Below are positions 1 to 6,874 of a stretch of 8,487 bases of DNA, one piece after another (positions within the stretch are counted from its first letter, which is position 1; each line of letters begins with the position of its first letter). The translations under genes and the position numbers were made by a program. A model generated the notes under the pieces. The model was given only the letters and a program-made list of their open reading frames with translations. It was not told where the DNA came from and did not search any database. Source of the stretch: an uncultured Arthrobacter sp. (GTDB lineage: Bacteria > Actinomycetota > Actinomycetes > Actinomycetales > Micrococcaceae); NCBI GenBank assembly GCA_937873245.1, contig CALMVY010000298.1, positions 1 through 8,487 of the forward strand, in the 5' to 3' direction.

Positions 1-1
1 G

Positions 2-1618
2 GACCTGACCCTGCCGCAGGCCGCCCTGCTGGCCGGGCTGGTCAACAGCCCGTCCTTCTACGACCCGATCACCAACCCCGAGAACGCCAAGGTCCGCCGC
101 GACCTGGTGCTCCAGTCCATGCTGACCCAGGGCAAGATCCAGCAGGCCGACTACGACGCCGCCGTGGCCACTCCGGTGGAGACGAAGGTCACGCCGGCGC
201 GACAGGGCTGTGCCTACTCGCCGACGGCCCCGTACTTCTGCGACTACGTGCTGCACCAGCTGCTGAACAACCCGGCCTACGGCGCCGACGCCGACGCCCG
301 GGAGCGCAAGGTCTTCCGCGGCGGCCTGACCATCAAGACCACGCTGGACGCCAACGCCCAGGCCGTGGCCCAGGCCCAGGTGGAGGGCTCCGCCGGGGCG
401 AACCCGGACAAGTGGGGCGCCTCCCTGGTCTCCGTACAGCCGGGCTCCGGCAAGATCATCTCCATGGCCCAGAACACCCAGTTCCTGGAGGCCGAGGGGA
501 AGTTCAACAACGTCATCAACTTCAACGTGGACATGAAGGACGCCAAGGGCAACGACCTCGGCGGCCTGGGCGGCTTCCAGCCCGGTTCCACGATGAAGCC
601 GTTCACATTCGCGCAGTGGCTCAACGAGGGCAAGTCCATGAACACCGTCCTCGACGGATCCGTGCGCAAGTACCCGCTGAACTTCCGGTGGAAGAACACC
701 TGCCCCACCCCCGTCGACGGCGCCTACAACTCCGCGGAGGAGCGCCTTGGTGCCGCCAAGGACCTGCAAAACGCCGAAGAGGGCTACTACAAGAACATGA
801 GCGTCGTCGACGGCCTGGCGAACTCGATCAACACCATGACGTTCGCCTCCGCGGCCCAGGTGGACCTCTGCGGCATCCAGAAGATCGTCGACGCCGTCGG
901 AATCCACGCCGGCCAGACGAACGAGCCTGTTCCCATGACGCGCCTGTCCAACCTGATCGGCGCCACCCAGACGTCGCCGCTGACCATGGCCAGCGCGTTC
1001 GCGACTTTCGCCAACGACGGCAAATACTGTGAGCCGATCGCCATCGAGTCCGTGACGGACGCGACCGGCGCCCAGCTCCCGGCCCAGGCCACCAGCTGCC
1101 GCGACGCGATCAAGCCGGAAGTTGCCCGCGGCGTGGCGTATGCGCTGCAGGAAGTCCTTAACCGCGGTTCCGGTGCCCTGATCCAGCCGCGGATCTCCAC
1201 CCGGACCACTTTCCCGATTGCGGCCAAGACCGGCACCAACGACCCCAACAACTCCACCTGGGTGGTCGGGTTCACCAGCGGCCTGGCGACGGCATCCTGG
1301 TTCGGTGACGCGCTCGGCGGCCAGGACCGGCCGGGACGCAACCTGACGTTGAACGGCAAGTTCTACAAGGCCATCGACGGTTACATGATCGCGGGACCGC
1401 AGTTCTCGAACTTCATGCGCGAGGTGGCTCCGGCCTACGGCACCGACCCGTTCCCGGCCCCGCCGTCGAACCTGGTGAACGGTCCGGCACCCGCGCCGGC
1501 GCCCAAACCGTCGACGAGGTCGACGCCGGCACCGTCCAGCCCGGCCCCGAGTGAGCCCGCGCCAAGTGAGCCTGCTCCCCCGGGGCAGGAGAAGAAGGAA
1601 GAGACGCCCAACCCGTGA
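2..1618 (+). CDS. Class A penicillin-binding protein, 3' part (transglycosylase end + transpeptidase), 5' truncated by window
   Basis: Bifunctional peptidoglycan synthase of the outer membrane face: glycan polymerisation (GT51) plus peptide cross-linking. The frame is open from the first bases, so the gene begins upstream; 538 residues are visible. The first ~45 residues (LTLPQAALLAGLVNSPS, then a conserved RR...VLQSML segment) are the end of the GT51 domain. The transpeptidase has all three active-site motifs: STMK (catalytic Ser codon 587-589, fragment residue 196), SIN (residues 275-277) and KTG (409-411). The last ~35 residues are a Pro/Ser/Glu-rich tail with a tandem PSEPA repeat and a charged end; no PASTA domain is visible. 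Six cysteines lie in the presumably extracellular part and may form disulfides. The stop overlaps the GTG start of the metallophosphoesterase by 4 bp, so translation is probably coupled. With that neighbour it resembles mycobacterial ponA2. Family certain; exact orthology less so. Confidence 0.95.
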   Translation, partial: DLTLPQAALLAGLVNSPSFYDPITNPENAKVRRDLVLQSMLTQGKIQQADYDAAVATPVETKVTPARQGCAYSPTAPYFCDYVLHQLLNNPAYGADADARERKVFRGGLTIKTTLDANAQAVAQAQVEGSAGANPDKWGASLVSVQPGSGKIISMAQNTQFLEAEGKFNNVINFNVDMKDAKGNDLGGLGGFQPGSTMKPFTFAQWLNEGKSMNTVLDGSVRKYPLNFRWKNTCPTPVDGAYNSAEERLGAAKDLQNAEEGYYKNMSVVDGLANSINTMTFASAAQVDLCGIQKIVDAVGIHAGQTNEPVPMTRLSNLIGATQTSPLTMASAFATFANDGKYCEPIAIESVTDATGAQLPAQATSCRDAIKPEVARGVAYALQEVLNRGSGALIQPRISTRTTFPIAAKTGTNDPNNSTWVVGFTSGLATASWFGDALGGQDRPGRNLTLNGKFYKAIDGYMIAGPQFSNFMREVAPAYGTDPFPAPPSNLVNGPAPAPAPKPSTRSTPAPSSPAPSEPAPSEPAPPGQEKKEETPNP

Positions 1619-2562
1619 CCGGGCACAACTCGCTGGCAAGCCGCGTCCGCAGCGTCGGGCGCGGCTTTGCCGTAACCGCTGCCGCCGGCGCCGTGACCGG
1701 TGCCGCCATGACCGCGTACGGGCTGTGGGAGAAGAACCAGTTCGTCCTGCGCGAAGAGACCCTGCCGATCCTCCCTGCCGGCTTTGGCCCGATCCGGGTG
1801 CTGCACCTGAGCGACATCCACTTCGTGCCCGGCCAGCAGCGGAAGGCCGAATGGCTGTCCTCGCTGGCGGAGCTGCGGCCGGACCTGGTGGTGAACACCG
1901 GCGACAACCTCAGCCATACCAAGGCGGTGGAGCCCCTGCTGGAGTCGCTCGGTCCGCTGATGGAGTTTCCCGGCGTCTTCGTTCCCGGTTCGAACGACTA
2001 CTTCGCGCCGCGGCTGAAGAACCCGGCGTCGTACTTCCTGGGCCCGTCCTCGAAGCCCAAGGCCCCGGCCAAGCTGGACTGGCCGCGGCTGCGTTCCGGA
2101 TTTGGCATGGGCGGCTGGGTGGACTTGACCAACCGCTGCCAGTCCCTCGTGATCAAGGGCCTGCGCGTGGACTTTTCGGGGGTGGACGATCCGCATCTGG
2201 GCCTTGAACGGTACGCCGGCTGGCCCCGCGGCACGAAGGGCCAGGACACCAGACCCCATCTCCGCATTGCCGTGATCCACGCCCCCTACCAGCGCGTCCT
2301 GGACCGTTTCACTGACGACGGCGCCGATCTGCTCCTGGCCGGGCACACCCACGGCGGCCAGATCTGCGTCCCGGGGTTCGGCGCCCTCGTCGCCAACTGC
2401 GACCTCCCGACGTGGCGGGCCAAAGGCCTCCACGACTGGCACAGCAAGGGACGCACGACGCCGGTGAACGTCTCCGGCGGCATCGGCACCTCACGTTTCG
2501 CCCCGGTCCGGATCGCATGCAAGCCCGAGGCCGTACTGCTCACGCTCACCGAACGTTCCTGA
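1615..2562 (+). CDS. Metallophosphoesterase (calcineurin-like, membrane-anchored)
   Basis: A 315-residue calcineurin-like phosphoesterase; physiological substrate unknown. The metal-binding motifs are in order: SDIHF (D67, H69), NTGDN (D97), GSND (N127), VIHAP (H222) and AGHTHGG (H244, H246). The third motif is GSND rather than the usual GNHD/E, so Asn is displaced by one position. Residues ~18-40 are hydrophobic (AVTAAAGAVTGAAMTAYGLW region), suggesting an N-terminal anchor or signal segment and an action at the membrane, as in YkuE/YaeI-like proteins. The start is GTG at 1615, inside the stop of the penicillin-binding protein gene (GTGA overlap), so the two are co-transcribed and probably translationally coupled. 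The same neighbour pair exists in mycobacteria (ponA2-Rv3683), which suggests a cell-wall-related role, but no biochemical function can be read from the sequence. Confidence 0.92.
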   Translation: MTGHNSLASRVRSVGRGFAVTAAAGAVTGAAMTAYGLWEKNQFVLREETLPILPAGFGPIRVLHLSDIHFVPGQQRKAEWLSSLAELRPDLVVNTGDNLSHTKAVEPLLESLGPLMEFPGVFVPGSNDYFAPRLKNPASYFLGPSSKPKAPAKLDWPRLRSGFGMGGWVDLTNRCQSLVIKGLRVDFSGVDDPHLGLERYAGWPRGTKGQDTRPHLRIAVIHAPYQRVLDRFTDDGADLLLAGHTHGGQICVPGFGALVANCDLPTWRAKGLHDWHSKGRTTPVNVSGGIGTSRFAPVRIACKPEAVLLTLTERS

Positions 2563-2587
2563 GCCCGCCCGCTCCCCCCGCCACCAC

Positions 2588-2670
2588 GGGACATGCCCTC
2601 CGCCGTGCGCCGCGGTTGGACATAGTGGGCCTATGTTCGCTCCCCGAGTCCAGGGCTGGACATGTCCTCC
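2588..2670. repeat. Short GGACAT-type repeats and hairpin in the intergenic region
   Basis: After the metallophosphoesterase gene there are three GGACAT-containing elements. Positions 2589-2601 and 2658-2670 match in 12 of 13 bases (GGACATGYCCTCC), and 2658-2667 is the perfect palindrome GGACATGTCC. Between them, 2618-2625 can pair with 2631-2638 (8-bp stem with one G-T pair, 5-base loop). No T-run follows the hairpin, so it is not a typical intrinsic terminator. Function unknown. Confidence 0.4.
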
Positions 2671-2742
2671 CGTGATGGCCGCGCCGGGATGCCATTGCGG
2701 AATGTAATTACTGGGCGAGATCCTGATGCTGTCTATTTTTAT

Positions 2743-2771
2743 GTGAACCGGGTCACCCGATGGCCTAGGGT
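2743..2771 (+). promoter_or_regulatory. Candidate promoter of the ABC exporter operon
   Basis: TAGGGT at 2766-2771 resembles actinobacterial -10 boxes. GTGAAC lies 17 bp upstream at 2743-2748 as a weak -35. The -35 sits in a 14-base near-palindrome (GTGAACCGGGTCAC, 2743-2756; symmetric apart from one base pair in each half). This is a motif guess; the leader would be ~60 nt. Confidence 0.3.
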
Positions 2772-2823
2772 AGTTGCTACAGGAAACTACATCCAGTTGC
2801 GTTAGATATTTCGCAGTTGCGTT
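2770..2823 (+). promoter_or_regulatory. Candidate operator cluster upstream of the ABC exporter genes
   Basis: A 6-bp perfect inverted repeat, GTAGTT (2770-2775) and AACTAC (2785-2790), forms a 21-bp dyad directly downstream of the candidate -10. It is followed by two exact copies of CAGTTGCGTT at 2794-2803 and 2814-2823, exactly 20 bp apart. All three elements contain AGTTGC on the + strand (2772, 2795, 2815). Dyads of this size next to drug-exporter genes are typical of MarR/TetR-type repressor sites, but no regulator gene is present in the window, so the binding protein is unknown. Confidence 0.4.
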
Positions 2824-2837
2824 TTTAAGAAGCAGGC

Positions 2838-4670
2838 ATGGCCACGCAGACCTCATTTTTCTCCTCCATCAGCCGTCTCTATCCGCACGTCAGGCCGATC
2901 ATTCCGCGGCTGGTCATGGGCCTCCTCTGCGCACTGCTCGCCAGCGTGGTGGCCCTGACCATCCCCCAGGTGCTGCGCGTGCTGGTCAACGAGTCCCTCC
3001 AGCCCGGCGGCAGCACGGACGCCGTCTGGGCCGCCTCCCTCATCATCCTGGGCCTGGGCATTGCCGAGGCGGGACTCGTGGCCCTGCGCCGGCAGTTCGT
3101 GATCAACCCCGCCACCACGGTCGAGACCCGGATGCGGGTATCCCTCTACGGCCACCTGCAGGACCTGACGGTCTCCTTCCACGACCGCTGGGGCTCCGGG
3201 CAGCTGCTCTCCCGCGCCATGACCGACCTGAACTTCCTGCGCCGCTGGATGGCCTTCGGCGCCATCATGCTCGTGGTCACCACCCTGACCGTCGTGATCG
3301 GCGTCGCCGTGATGTTCGCGATGAGCTGGCAGCTGGCCCTGATCTTCCTCGCCGCCGCGGTGCCGATCATGATCTACGGCTTCCGCTTCCGCACCCGCTT
3401 CAGCAAGGTGGCCCGGCGCAGCCAGGACCAGGCCGGTGACCTCGCCACCACCGTTGAGGAGTCGGTCCACGGGATCCGCGTCCTCAAGGCGTTCGGCCGC
3501 AGCCGCGAGGCACTGGAGAACTTCAACGAACAGGCGGAGGTCCTCCGCCAGACGGAGATCGCCAAGGCCAAACACGTTGCCACGTTCAGCCTGGTGGTCA
3601 CCCTGCTGCCGGAGCTGGCCCTCGGTGCCGGCCTCGTCGTCGGCATCCTGCTGGCCTCCACCGGCGAGCTGAGCATCGGCGCTCTGGTCGCGTTTTTCGC
3701 CACCGCCGCCGTGATCGCCGCACCAGTTGAATTCTGCGGCATGCTGCTGGCCATGGCCCTCACGGCCAAGACCGCCGTGGACCGGCATTTCGAGGTGACG
3801 GATGCGGTGAACACCATCACCAGCCCGGACCAGCCGCGCCGCCCCGCCGAGCTGAAGGGTGCGCTGAGCTTCAACAACGCCACGTTCGCCTACGAGGACG
3901 CCCCGGACAAACCGATCCTCACCGACGTCAGCCTGGACGTCAGGCCCGGCGAAACCATGGCCCTGGTGGGCATCACGGGCAGCGGCAAGAGCGCCCTGCT
4001 CCAGCTGGTCCCCCGGCTGTACGACGTCACCGCCGGCTCCATCACCATCGACGGCGTGGACCTGCGCGACTTCAGCGTCGAGGACCTCCGCACCGTGGTC
4101 GCCGTCGCGTTTGAAGACACCACCCTGTTCTCCAGTTCGGTCCGCGACAACGTCCTGCTCGGCGCCCCGGCCGGCCTTCCGGCCGAGCGCCGCGAAGAGG
4201 CGCTGGAGGAGGCGCTCGACGTCGCCCAGGCCCACTTCGCGTACTCGCTCCCGGACGGCCTGGACACCCTGATCGGCGAGGAAGGGCTCAGCCTTTCCGG
4301 CGGCCAGCGGCAGCGCATCGCCCTGGCCCGCGCCATCGCCGCCCGGCCCAGGGTCCTGGTCCTGGACGATCCGCTGTCGGCCCTCGACGTCCACACCGAG
4401 GAGCTCGTCGAGACTAGGCTGCGGGAGGTGCTCACCGACACGACGACGCTGATCGTGGCACACCGGCCGTCCACGGTCGCGCTGGCGGACCGGGTGGCGC
4501 TGCTGGAGGACGGCCGCATCACGGCCGTCGGCACGCACACCGAACTGCTCGCCGACAACCGTCACTACCGCTACGTGATCGCCAGCCTCGACCCGGAACC
4601 GCGGGACCTCGACTCCGAGCTGCTGGATTCCGAACTGTCAGATCTCAACGCCGAGGAGATTTCCCGATGA
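2838..4670 (+). CDS. ABC exporter half-transporter (TMD-NBD), degenerate Walker B subunit
   Basis: A 610-residue half-transporter of the multidrug/lipid exporter type: an N-terminal six-helix membrane domain (residues ~15-310) fused to an ATPase domain (~345-590). ATPase motifs: Walker A GITGSGKS (378-385), signature LSGGQ (486-490), Walker B LVLDD with Asp511 where the catalytic Glu is normally found, and H-loop His542. The Q-loop position is Glu426 (AFEDTTLF) instead of Gln. The Walker B change is as in one subunit of heterodimeric exporters such as TM287/288 and BmrCD, so this subunit probably has a weak or non-hydrolytic site. The start is ATG at 2838, preceded only by a weak purine-rich AAGAAG. 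The last codons overlap the second half-transporter by 4 bp (ATGA), so the partner is almost certainly the next gene. The cargo cannot be told from sequence; drug export is the usual guess. Confidence 0.95.
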   Translation: MATQTSFFSSISRLYPHVRPIIPRLVMGLLCALLASVVALTIPQVLRVLVNESLQPGGSTDAVWAASLIILGLGIAEAGLVALRRQFVINPATTVETRMRVSLYGHLQDLTVSFHDRWGSGQLLSRAMTDLNFLRRWMAFGAIMLVVTTLTVVIGVAVMFAMSWQLALIFLAAAVPIMIYGFRFRTRFSKVARRSQDQAGDLATTVEESVHGIRVLKAFGRSREALENFNEQAEVLRQTEIAKAKHVATFSLVVTLLPELALGAGLVVGILLASTGELSIGALVAFFATAAVIAAPVEFCGMLLAMALTAKTAVDRHFEVTDAVNTITSPDQPRRPAELKGALSFNNATFAYEDAPDKPILTDVSLDVRPGETMALVGITGSGKSALLQLVPRLYDVTAGSITIDGVDLRDFSVEDLRTVVAVAFEDTTLFSSSVRDNVLLGAPAGLPAERREEALEEALDVAQAHFAYSLPDGLDTLIGEEGLSLSGGQRQRIALARAIAARPRVLVLDDPLSALDVHTEELVETRLREVLTDTTTLIVAHRPSTVALADRVALLEDGRITAVGTHTELLADNRHYRYVIASLDPEPRDLDSELLDSELSDLNAEEISR

Positions 4671-6496
4671 GCAGCGCAACCTTCGGCACCGCGAACGAGG
4701 ATAACGCGCATCTGTCCAAGGGCGAGAGCAAGACCGTCCGGCGCCGCTCCCTGGCCCTGCTGGGTTCGCTGATCCGCCCGGTCCGCCGGCGGTTCTGGCT
4801 GACCATTGCCGCCGTCGTGCTGTCCCAGGCGGCGCGGGTCGCCGGGCCCGCGCTGATCGCCTTCGGCATCGACCGGGCCCTCCCGGCCCTGACCGCCGGC
4901 GACAACGTCCCCCTGCTGCTCACCGGGGCCGCGTACCTCGCCGCCGCCGTCGCGACCGCGTGCCTCACCGCCCTGTACGTGACCTCGACGGCGCGGCTGA
5001 GCCAGGCGATGCTCCTGGACCTGCGCGTCCGGGTCTTCCGGCACACCCAGCGGCTCAGCCTGGAGTTCCACGAAAAGTACACCTCAGGGCGCATCATCGC
5101 ACGGCAGACCTCGGACCTGGAGGCGCTGCGCGAACTCCTGGACTCCGGAATCAGCTCGCTGGCATCCGGGATGCTGTTCATGGTGTTCACCGCCGTGACG
5201 GTGTTCGCCCTGGACTGGCGGAGCGGGCTCCTGGTCCTCGCCGCCGGCGTGCCGATGTACTTCCTGGCCCGCTGGTACCAGAAGCACTCCCAGATCGCGT
5301 TCCGCGAATCCCGCGTTGTCTCGGCCCGGCTGATCGTGCACTTCGTCGAAACCATGACCGGCATCCGCGCGGTCAAGGCCTTCCGCAAGGAACGCGAAAA
5401 CGCAGCGCTCTACGCCGGGCTCGCCGAGGATTACCGCAAGGTCACGGTCCGCTCCATCAACCTCAACGGCGTCTTCCAGCCCGGCCTGGTGCTGATCGGG
5501 AACGTCTGCGTCGCCGTCGTCCTGCTGTTCGGCGGCTTCCGGGTGCTCAGCGGCGATCTGGCCGTCGGTGTGCTGCTGGCCCTGATCCTGTCCACCAAAC
5601 GCTTTTTCCAGCCGGTGGACCAGATGGCCATGTTCTACAACTCGTTCCAGAGCGCCCAGGCTGCGCTGGAGAAAGTCTCCGGACTGCTCGAGGAGGTCCC
5701 CACCGTCCGGCCGCCCAAAAACCCGGTGACCCTGCACGACGCCAAGGGAGCCATCGACTTCAAGGGGGTCGAATTCCGCTACGGCGACGGGCCGGTCATC
5801 ATCCCTGCCATGGACCTGCACATCCCCGCCGGCCAGACAGTGGCGCTGGTGGGCCAGACCGGCGCCGGAAAATCCACGCTCGCGAAGCTGATCGCGCGCT
5901 TCTACGACGTCTCCGCCGGCTCCCTCACGCTCGATGGCGTGGACCTGCGGGAACTTGCGACGGCGGACCTGCGGCGTAACGTCGTCATGGTCACCCAGGA
6001 GGCCTTCCTGTTCAGCGGCTCCGTCGCGGACAACATCGCCCTCGGCCGGCCGGAAGCCTCCCGCGGGGAGATCGAGGACGCCGCCAAGGCCGTGGGAGCG
6101 CACGATTTCATCATGGAGCTCCCGGACGGTTACGACACCGACGTCAACAAGCGCGGCGGCCGGGTCTCCGCCGGGCAGCGCCAGCTCATCAGCTTCGCCC
6201 GGGCCTTCCTGGCCCGGCCTGCCGTGCTGATCCTGGACGAGGCCACGTCCTCGCTGGACATCCCGTCCGAGCGGCTGGTGCAGACCGGCCTGGCCGGGCT
6301 GTTGCAGGGCATCGACGCCGCCAGCGGCCGGACCGCCCTCATCATCGCTCACCGCCTGTCGACCGTGGAGACCGCCGACAGGGTCCTGGTGGTCCATGAC
6401 GGGCGGGTGGTCGAGGACGGGACACCGGAGCAGCTGATCGGAGGCGGCGGGCGCTTCGCGCAGCTGCACGGCGCCTGGAAAGACTCGCTGGTCTAA
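4667..6496 (+). CDS. ABC exporter half-transporter (TMD-NBD), catalytic subunit
   Basis: The 609-residue partner of the preceding gene: a membrane domain (~40-330) followed by an ATPase domain (~365-600). Motifs: Walker A GQTGAGKS (396-403), Q-loop Gln444, signature VSAGQ (500-504; canonical LSGGQ), Walker B LILDE with the catalytic Glu525 present, and H-loop His562. In a head-to-tail dimer this Glu525 site uses the intact LSGGQ of the partner (one competent site). The partner's Asp511 site is paired with the altered VSAGQ (one degenerate site). This complementarity is good evidence for an obligate heterodimer. The start ATG at 4667 overlaps the upstream stop; GAGGAG at 4653-4658, 8 bases before it, is a good ribosome binding site inside the upstream gene. 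An ~40-residue charged N-terminal extension precedes the first membrane helix. Substrate unknown. Confidence 0.95.
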   Translation: MSSATFGTANEDNAHLSKGESKTVRRRSLALLGSLIRPVRRRFWLTIAAVVLSQAARVAGPALIAFGIDRALPALTAGDNVPLLLTGAAYLAAAVATACLTALYVTSTARLSQAMLLDLRVRVFRHTQRLSLEFHEKYTSGRIIARQTSDLEALRELLDSGISSLASGMLFMVFTAVTVFALDWRSGLLVLAAGVPMYFLARWYQKHSQIAFRESRVVSARLIVHFVETMTGIRAVKAFRKERENAALYAGLAEDYRKVTVRSINLNGVFQPGLVLIGNVCVAVVLLFGGFRVLSGDLAVGVLLALILSTKRFFQPVDQMAMFYNSFQSAQAALEKVSGLLEEVPTVRPPKNPVTLHDAKGAIDFKGVEFRYGDGPVIIPAMDLHIPAGQTVALVGQTGAGKSTLAKLIARFYDVSAGSLTLDGVDLRELATADLRRNVVMVTQEAFLFSGSVADNIALGRPEASRGEIEDAAKAVGAHDFIMELPDGYDTDVNKRGGRVSAGQRQLISFARAFLARPAVLILDEATSSLDIPSERLVQTGLAGLLQGIDAASGRTALIIAHRLSTVETADRVLVVHDGRVVEDGTPEQLIGGGGRFAQLHGAWKDSLV

Positions 6497-6513
6497 GAAG
6501 CAGGGAGCTGCAC

Positions 6514-6534
6514 GCGGTCCGGGGGCGGTCCGGG
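6514..6534. repeat. Tandem GCGGTCCGGG duplication after the ABC operon
   Basis: GCGGTCCGGG occurs at 6514-6523 and again at 6525-6534, an 11-bp period, in the 148-bp gap between the exporter stop and the tRNA. I see no convincing intrinsic terminator for the exporter operon in this gap. The gap also has CCCATCCG twice (6591-6598 and 6603-6610, 12 bp apart). Confidence 0.5.
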
Positions 6535-6623
6535 CATTTTGCTGCGCCTCTCAGTCCCGGCTCCATGTTGCGGGGCGGGCGGCCCGATTTCCCATCCGGA
6601 GCCCCATCCGATACTCTTGTGAA

Positions 6624-6640
6624 GTTGCTTTTGAAGCAAC
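6624..6640 (+). other. Hairpin in the tRNA-Pro leader
   Basis: GTTGCTT (6624-6630) and AAGCAAC (6634-6640) form a perfect 7-bp stem with a TTG loop, ending 4 bases before the mature tRNA 5' end. TACTCT at 6612-6617 is a possible -10, which would put transcription start at about the base of this stem. A precursor-leader or processing structure is inference. Confidence 0.45.
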
Positions 6641-6644
6641 GGAT

Positions 6645-6721
6645 CGGGATGTGGCGCAGCTTGGTAGCGCGCGTCGTTCGGGACGACGAGGTCGCAGGTT
6701 CAAATCCTGTCATCCCGACCA
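6645..6721 (+). tRNA. tRNA-Pro (anticodon CGG)
   Basis: A complete 77-base cloverleaf. Acceptor CGGGATG (6645-6651) pairs with CATCCCG (6711-6717). The D stem is GCGC/GCGC with loop AGCTTGGTA. The anticodon stem is CGTCG/CGACG around loop TTCGGGA, giving anticodon CGG, which reads the CCG proline codon. The T stem is GCAGG/CCTGT (one G-T pair) with loop TTCAAAT. The discriminator A is followed by an encoded CCA. G37 after CGG fits the proline identity set. Confidence 0.96.
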
Positions 6722-6723
6722 AT

Positions 6724-6761
6724 CAAAAAGAGGGCCTTCCATTCGGAAGGCCCTCTTTTTG
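6724..6761. terminator. Intrinsic terminator after tRNA-Pro
   Basis: A perfect 17-bp inverted repeat (6724-6740 with 6745-6761) has a 4-base ATTC loop. The GC-rich core AGGGCCTTCC is flanked by A5 on one side and T5 on the other, so it can act in both directions. It starts 3 bases after the tRNA CCA end. Confidence 0.93.
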
Positions 6762-6817
6762 TTTCCTGCCGGCCGGCGAAGTACCCGCCCCGCCGCCGTC
6801 GCCGGGGGTTTCAGGGC

Positions 6818-6859
6818 AAAAAACAGCTCCGGGACATGGTTCGCGCATGTCCCGGAGCT
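6818..6859 (-). terminator. Intrinsic terminator of the peptide-precursor gene
   Basis: A perfect 14-bp stem (6825-6838 with 6846-6859) has a 7-base loop. Reading the minus strand, it is followed one base pair later by a run of six T (A6 at 6818-6823 on the + strand). It lies 15 bases past the stop of the minus-strand peptide gene, so it ends that transcript as a monocistronic message of roughly 370 nt. Confidence 0.92.
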
Positions 6860-6874
6860 ATCAAGAGCCAATGC

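Noticed and set aside
2618..2638. Hairpin as intrinsic terminator of the PBP-esterase operon
   Set aside because: The stem contains a G-T pair, is not GC-rich, and no T-run follows.
2853..4565. Long minus-strand open frame (570 codons)
   Set aside because: It is antisense shadow of the first ABC subunit, low complexity in Gly/Asp/His/Gln, with no domain. The same applies to 5084-6469.
6342..6722. Minus-strand open frame beginning MVGMTGFEPATSSSRT
   Set aside because: This is the well-known false protein read antisense to a tRNA; it covers tRNA-Pro and the end of the ABC gene.
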